64,000 nucleotides of DNA from Arenibacter sp041392165 (lineage in GTDB: Bacteria; Bacteroidota; Bacteroidia; Flavobacteriales; Flavobacteriaceae), in NCBI GenBank assembly GCA_041392165.1, contig JAWKMN010000004.1:62001-126000 (forward strand). The letters are read 5' to 3'. Below the pieces are notes generated by a model. That model saw only the letters and a program-made list of their open reading frames with translations. It had not been told where the DNA came from and searched no databases. Shown here piece after piece: positions 62,875 to 64,000 of the stretch (positions within the stretch are counted from its first letter, which is position 1; every line of letters starts with the position of its first letter). A program made the position numbers and the translations under genes.

Positions 62875-63831
62875 ATGGGTAATACTATAATTGATACAAA
62901 TTTCAACTTTCCTGGACAACAACGTTTGTATAAAGGAAAGGTCAGGGAGGTATATTATCTTGAAAACGATATTTTGGTGATGGTGGCTACCGACAGGCTC
63001 TCCGCTTTTGATGTGGTAATGCCAAAAGGAATTCCCTATAAAGGTCAGATATTGAATCAGATAGCTACTAAAATGATGGCGGATACTGCCGATATAGTCC
63101 CCAATTGGTTAATGGCCACTCCGGACCCCAATGTTGCCGTAGGGTTTGCCTGTGAGCCGTTTAAGGTGGAAATGGTGATTAGGGGTTATTTGTCCGGGCA
63201 TGCCGCAAGGGAATACAAGTTAGGGAAGAGGATGTTATGCGGGGTTGCCATGCCCCAAGGTATGATGGAAAACGATAAATTTCCCACTCCTATTATAACC
63301 CCTGCTACCAAGGCCGAAATGGGGGACCATGATGAGGATATTTCCAGGGAAGCCATTTTGGAAAGGGGAATTGTAAGCGAGGAAGATTACCTGATTCTTG
63401 AAAAGTATACCAGGGCACTCTTTCAAAGAGGTACGGAAATTGCTGCAAAAAGAGGATTGATCCTAGTGGATACCAAATACGAATTTGGGAAAACCAAGGA
63501 TGGGAAAATAGTACTTATCGATGAAATCCATACCCCGGATTCTTCTCGTTATTTTTATGCCGAAGGCTATAGGGAACGACAGAACAGGGGAGAGGCCCAA
63601 AAGCAATTGTCCAAGGAGTTTGTACGTCAATGGTTGATAAGCAATAACTTTCAGGGCTTAAAGGGGCAAGTGGTACCTGAAATGACCGATGAATATATTC
63701 AATCGGTTTCGGAAAGATACATTGAACTCTACGAAAATATTACCGGAGAAAAATTTATCAAGGCCGATATTTCCGATATCCAGTCCAGAATTGGGAAAAA
63801 TGTTTTGGGGTACCTGTCATCCCTAAAATAA
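62875..63831 (+). CDS. purC: SAICAR synthetase, purine biosynthesis
   Basis: About 318 residues from ATG 62875 (MGNTIIDTNFNFPGQQRLYK); the frame is open from 62848 but overlaps phoH. The ATP-grasp-like synthetase joins CAIR and aspartate to give SAICAR in purine synthesis. Motifs: KGKVREVYYLENDILVMVAT, DRLSAFDVVMPKGIPYKGQI, EMVIRGYLSGHAAREYKLGK, LILVDTKYEFGKT and IDEIHTPDSSRYF. The longer C-terminus, as in Bacteroidota PurC, is present. Confidence 0.97.
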   Translation: MGNTIIDTNFNFPGQQRLYKGKVREVYYLENDILVMVATDRLSAFDVVMPKGIPYKGQILNQIATKMMADTADIVPNWLMATPDPNVAVGFACEPFKVEMVIRGYLSGHAAREYKLGKRMLCGVAMPQGMMENDKFPTPIITPATKAEMGDHDEDISREAILERGIVSEEDYLILEKYTRALFQRGTEIAAKRGLILVDTKYEFGKTKDGKIVLIDEIHTPDSSRYFYAEGYRERQNRGEAQKQLSKEFVRQWLISNNFQGLKGQVVPEMTDEYIQSVSERYIELYENITGEKFIKADISDIQSRIGKNVLGYLSSLK

Positions 63832-64000
63832 TTATCCCATTTTCAATAGGTCCTTTAATCGCAGTTGTTCCTTGCCCTTCAATCGACTCCCGATTTTTAG
63901 GAACGCAATGGCAGTAATGTAGGCATCGCCTAATGCCGTATGCCTATCTTTTTGGGATATATCGAACTTTTCCGCCAATTCATCCAAGGAATAGTGTTCT
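63832..64000 (-). CDS. C-terminus of a DnaQ-like 3'-5' exonuclease (partial)
   Basis: The minus-strand frame ends at 63832-63834 and runs off the right edge. It reads EHYSLDELAEKFDISQKDRH, TALGDAYITAIAFLKIGSRL and KGKEQLRLKDLLKMG. RHTALGDAYITA fits exonuclease motif III (H-x(4)-D) of DnaQ-type enzymes, including the epsilon-subunit-like family. It is convergent with purC, with no spacer between the stops. Confidence 0.75.
   Translation of the reverse strand, partial: EHYSLDELAEKFDISQKDRHTALGDAYITAIAFLKIGSRLKGKEQLRLKDLLKMG

Overview
The window looks like chromosome from a marine member of the Flavobacteriaceae (Bacteroidota). The signs are a SusC/SusD pair with an ECF sigma factor and FecR, gliding genes gldF and gldG, Bacteroidota-style lipoprotein signals, a TAnnTTTG-type promoter before the Fic gene, and moderate to low GC. 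The genus is not resolved; a polysaccharide-degrading marine lineage is an inference from the sulfatases.

Region 1 (1-17.6 kb) is a sulfatase-rich polysaccharide-utilisation-type locus. It holds the tail of a probable sulfatase, two FAD-dependent oxidoreductases (the first broken by two opposite frameshifts), a sigma factor divergent from its FecR anti-sigma factor, a SusC/SusD uptake pair and four full-length S1 sulfatases. No glycoside hydrolase or polysaccharide lyase is visible here. A 33-codon piece of a CstA transporter sits between the oxidoreductase gene and the sigma gene.

Region 2 (17.6-20.8 kb) carries a heavy-metal P-type ATPase. Just upstream of it lie the last codons of a Fur-family regulator and a decayed FtsX-type ABC permease, which together look like a deletion scar.

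Region 3 (20.8-39.3 kb) is 18.5 kb of genes all on the minus strand. The core is a tightly packed operon: a broken gene, a cytoplasmic-looking trypsin-type protease fused to a zinc ribbon and a YbjN-like domain, six lipoproteins or membrane proteins of unknown function, then LemA, DUF1266 and DUF3137 proteins. I consider this the best candidate for an undescribed system. Upstream of it are a cadherin-repeat/DUF1566 lipoprotein, two small envelope proteins, and a LytTR response regulator with two tandem TPR histidine kinases whose kinase halves are nearly identical.

Region 4 (39.9-50.7 kb) begins with a DsbA-like protein divergent from an HxlR regulator with a perfect palindromic operator. It continues as a run of small single-gene units on the minus strand (VOC, AraC, DfsB, hydrolase, VOC, AraC, methyltransferase, DinB, barrel protein, unknown, DUF6544). 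Several are separated by compact structured repeats, giving a cassette-like layout.

Region 5 (50.7-54.7 kb) is accessory: an AlbA_2 ATP-binding regulator with a TEQV repeat, an Mrr endonuclease fragment, repeated decayed peptides, and a Fic protein with a palindromic control region. Region 6 (54.7-64 kb) is core: mnmE, a coiled-coil protein, dnaN, gldG, gldF, a SAM hydrolase, phoH, purC and a partial exonuclease. No rRNA, tRNA, CRISPR array or intact insertion sequence was seen.
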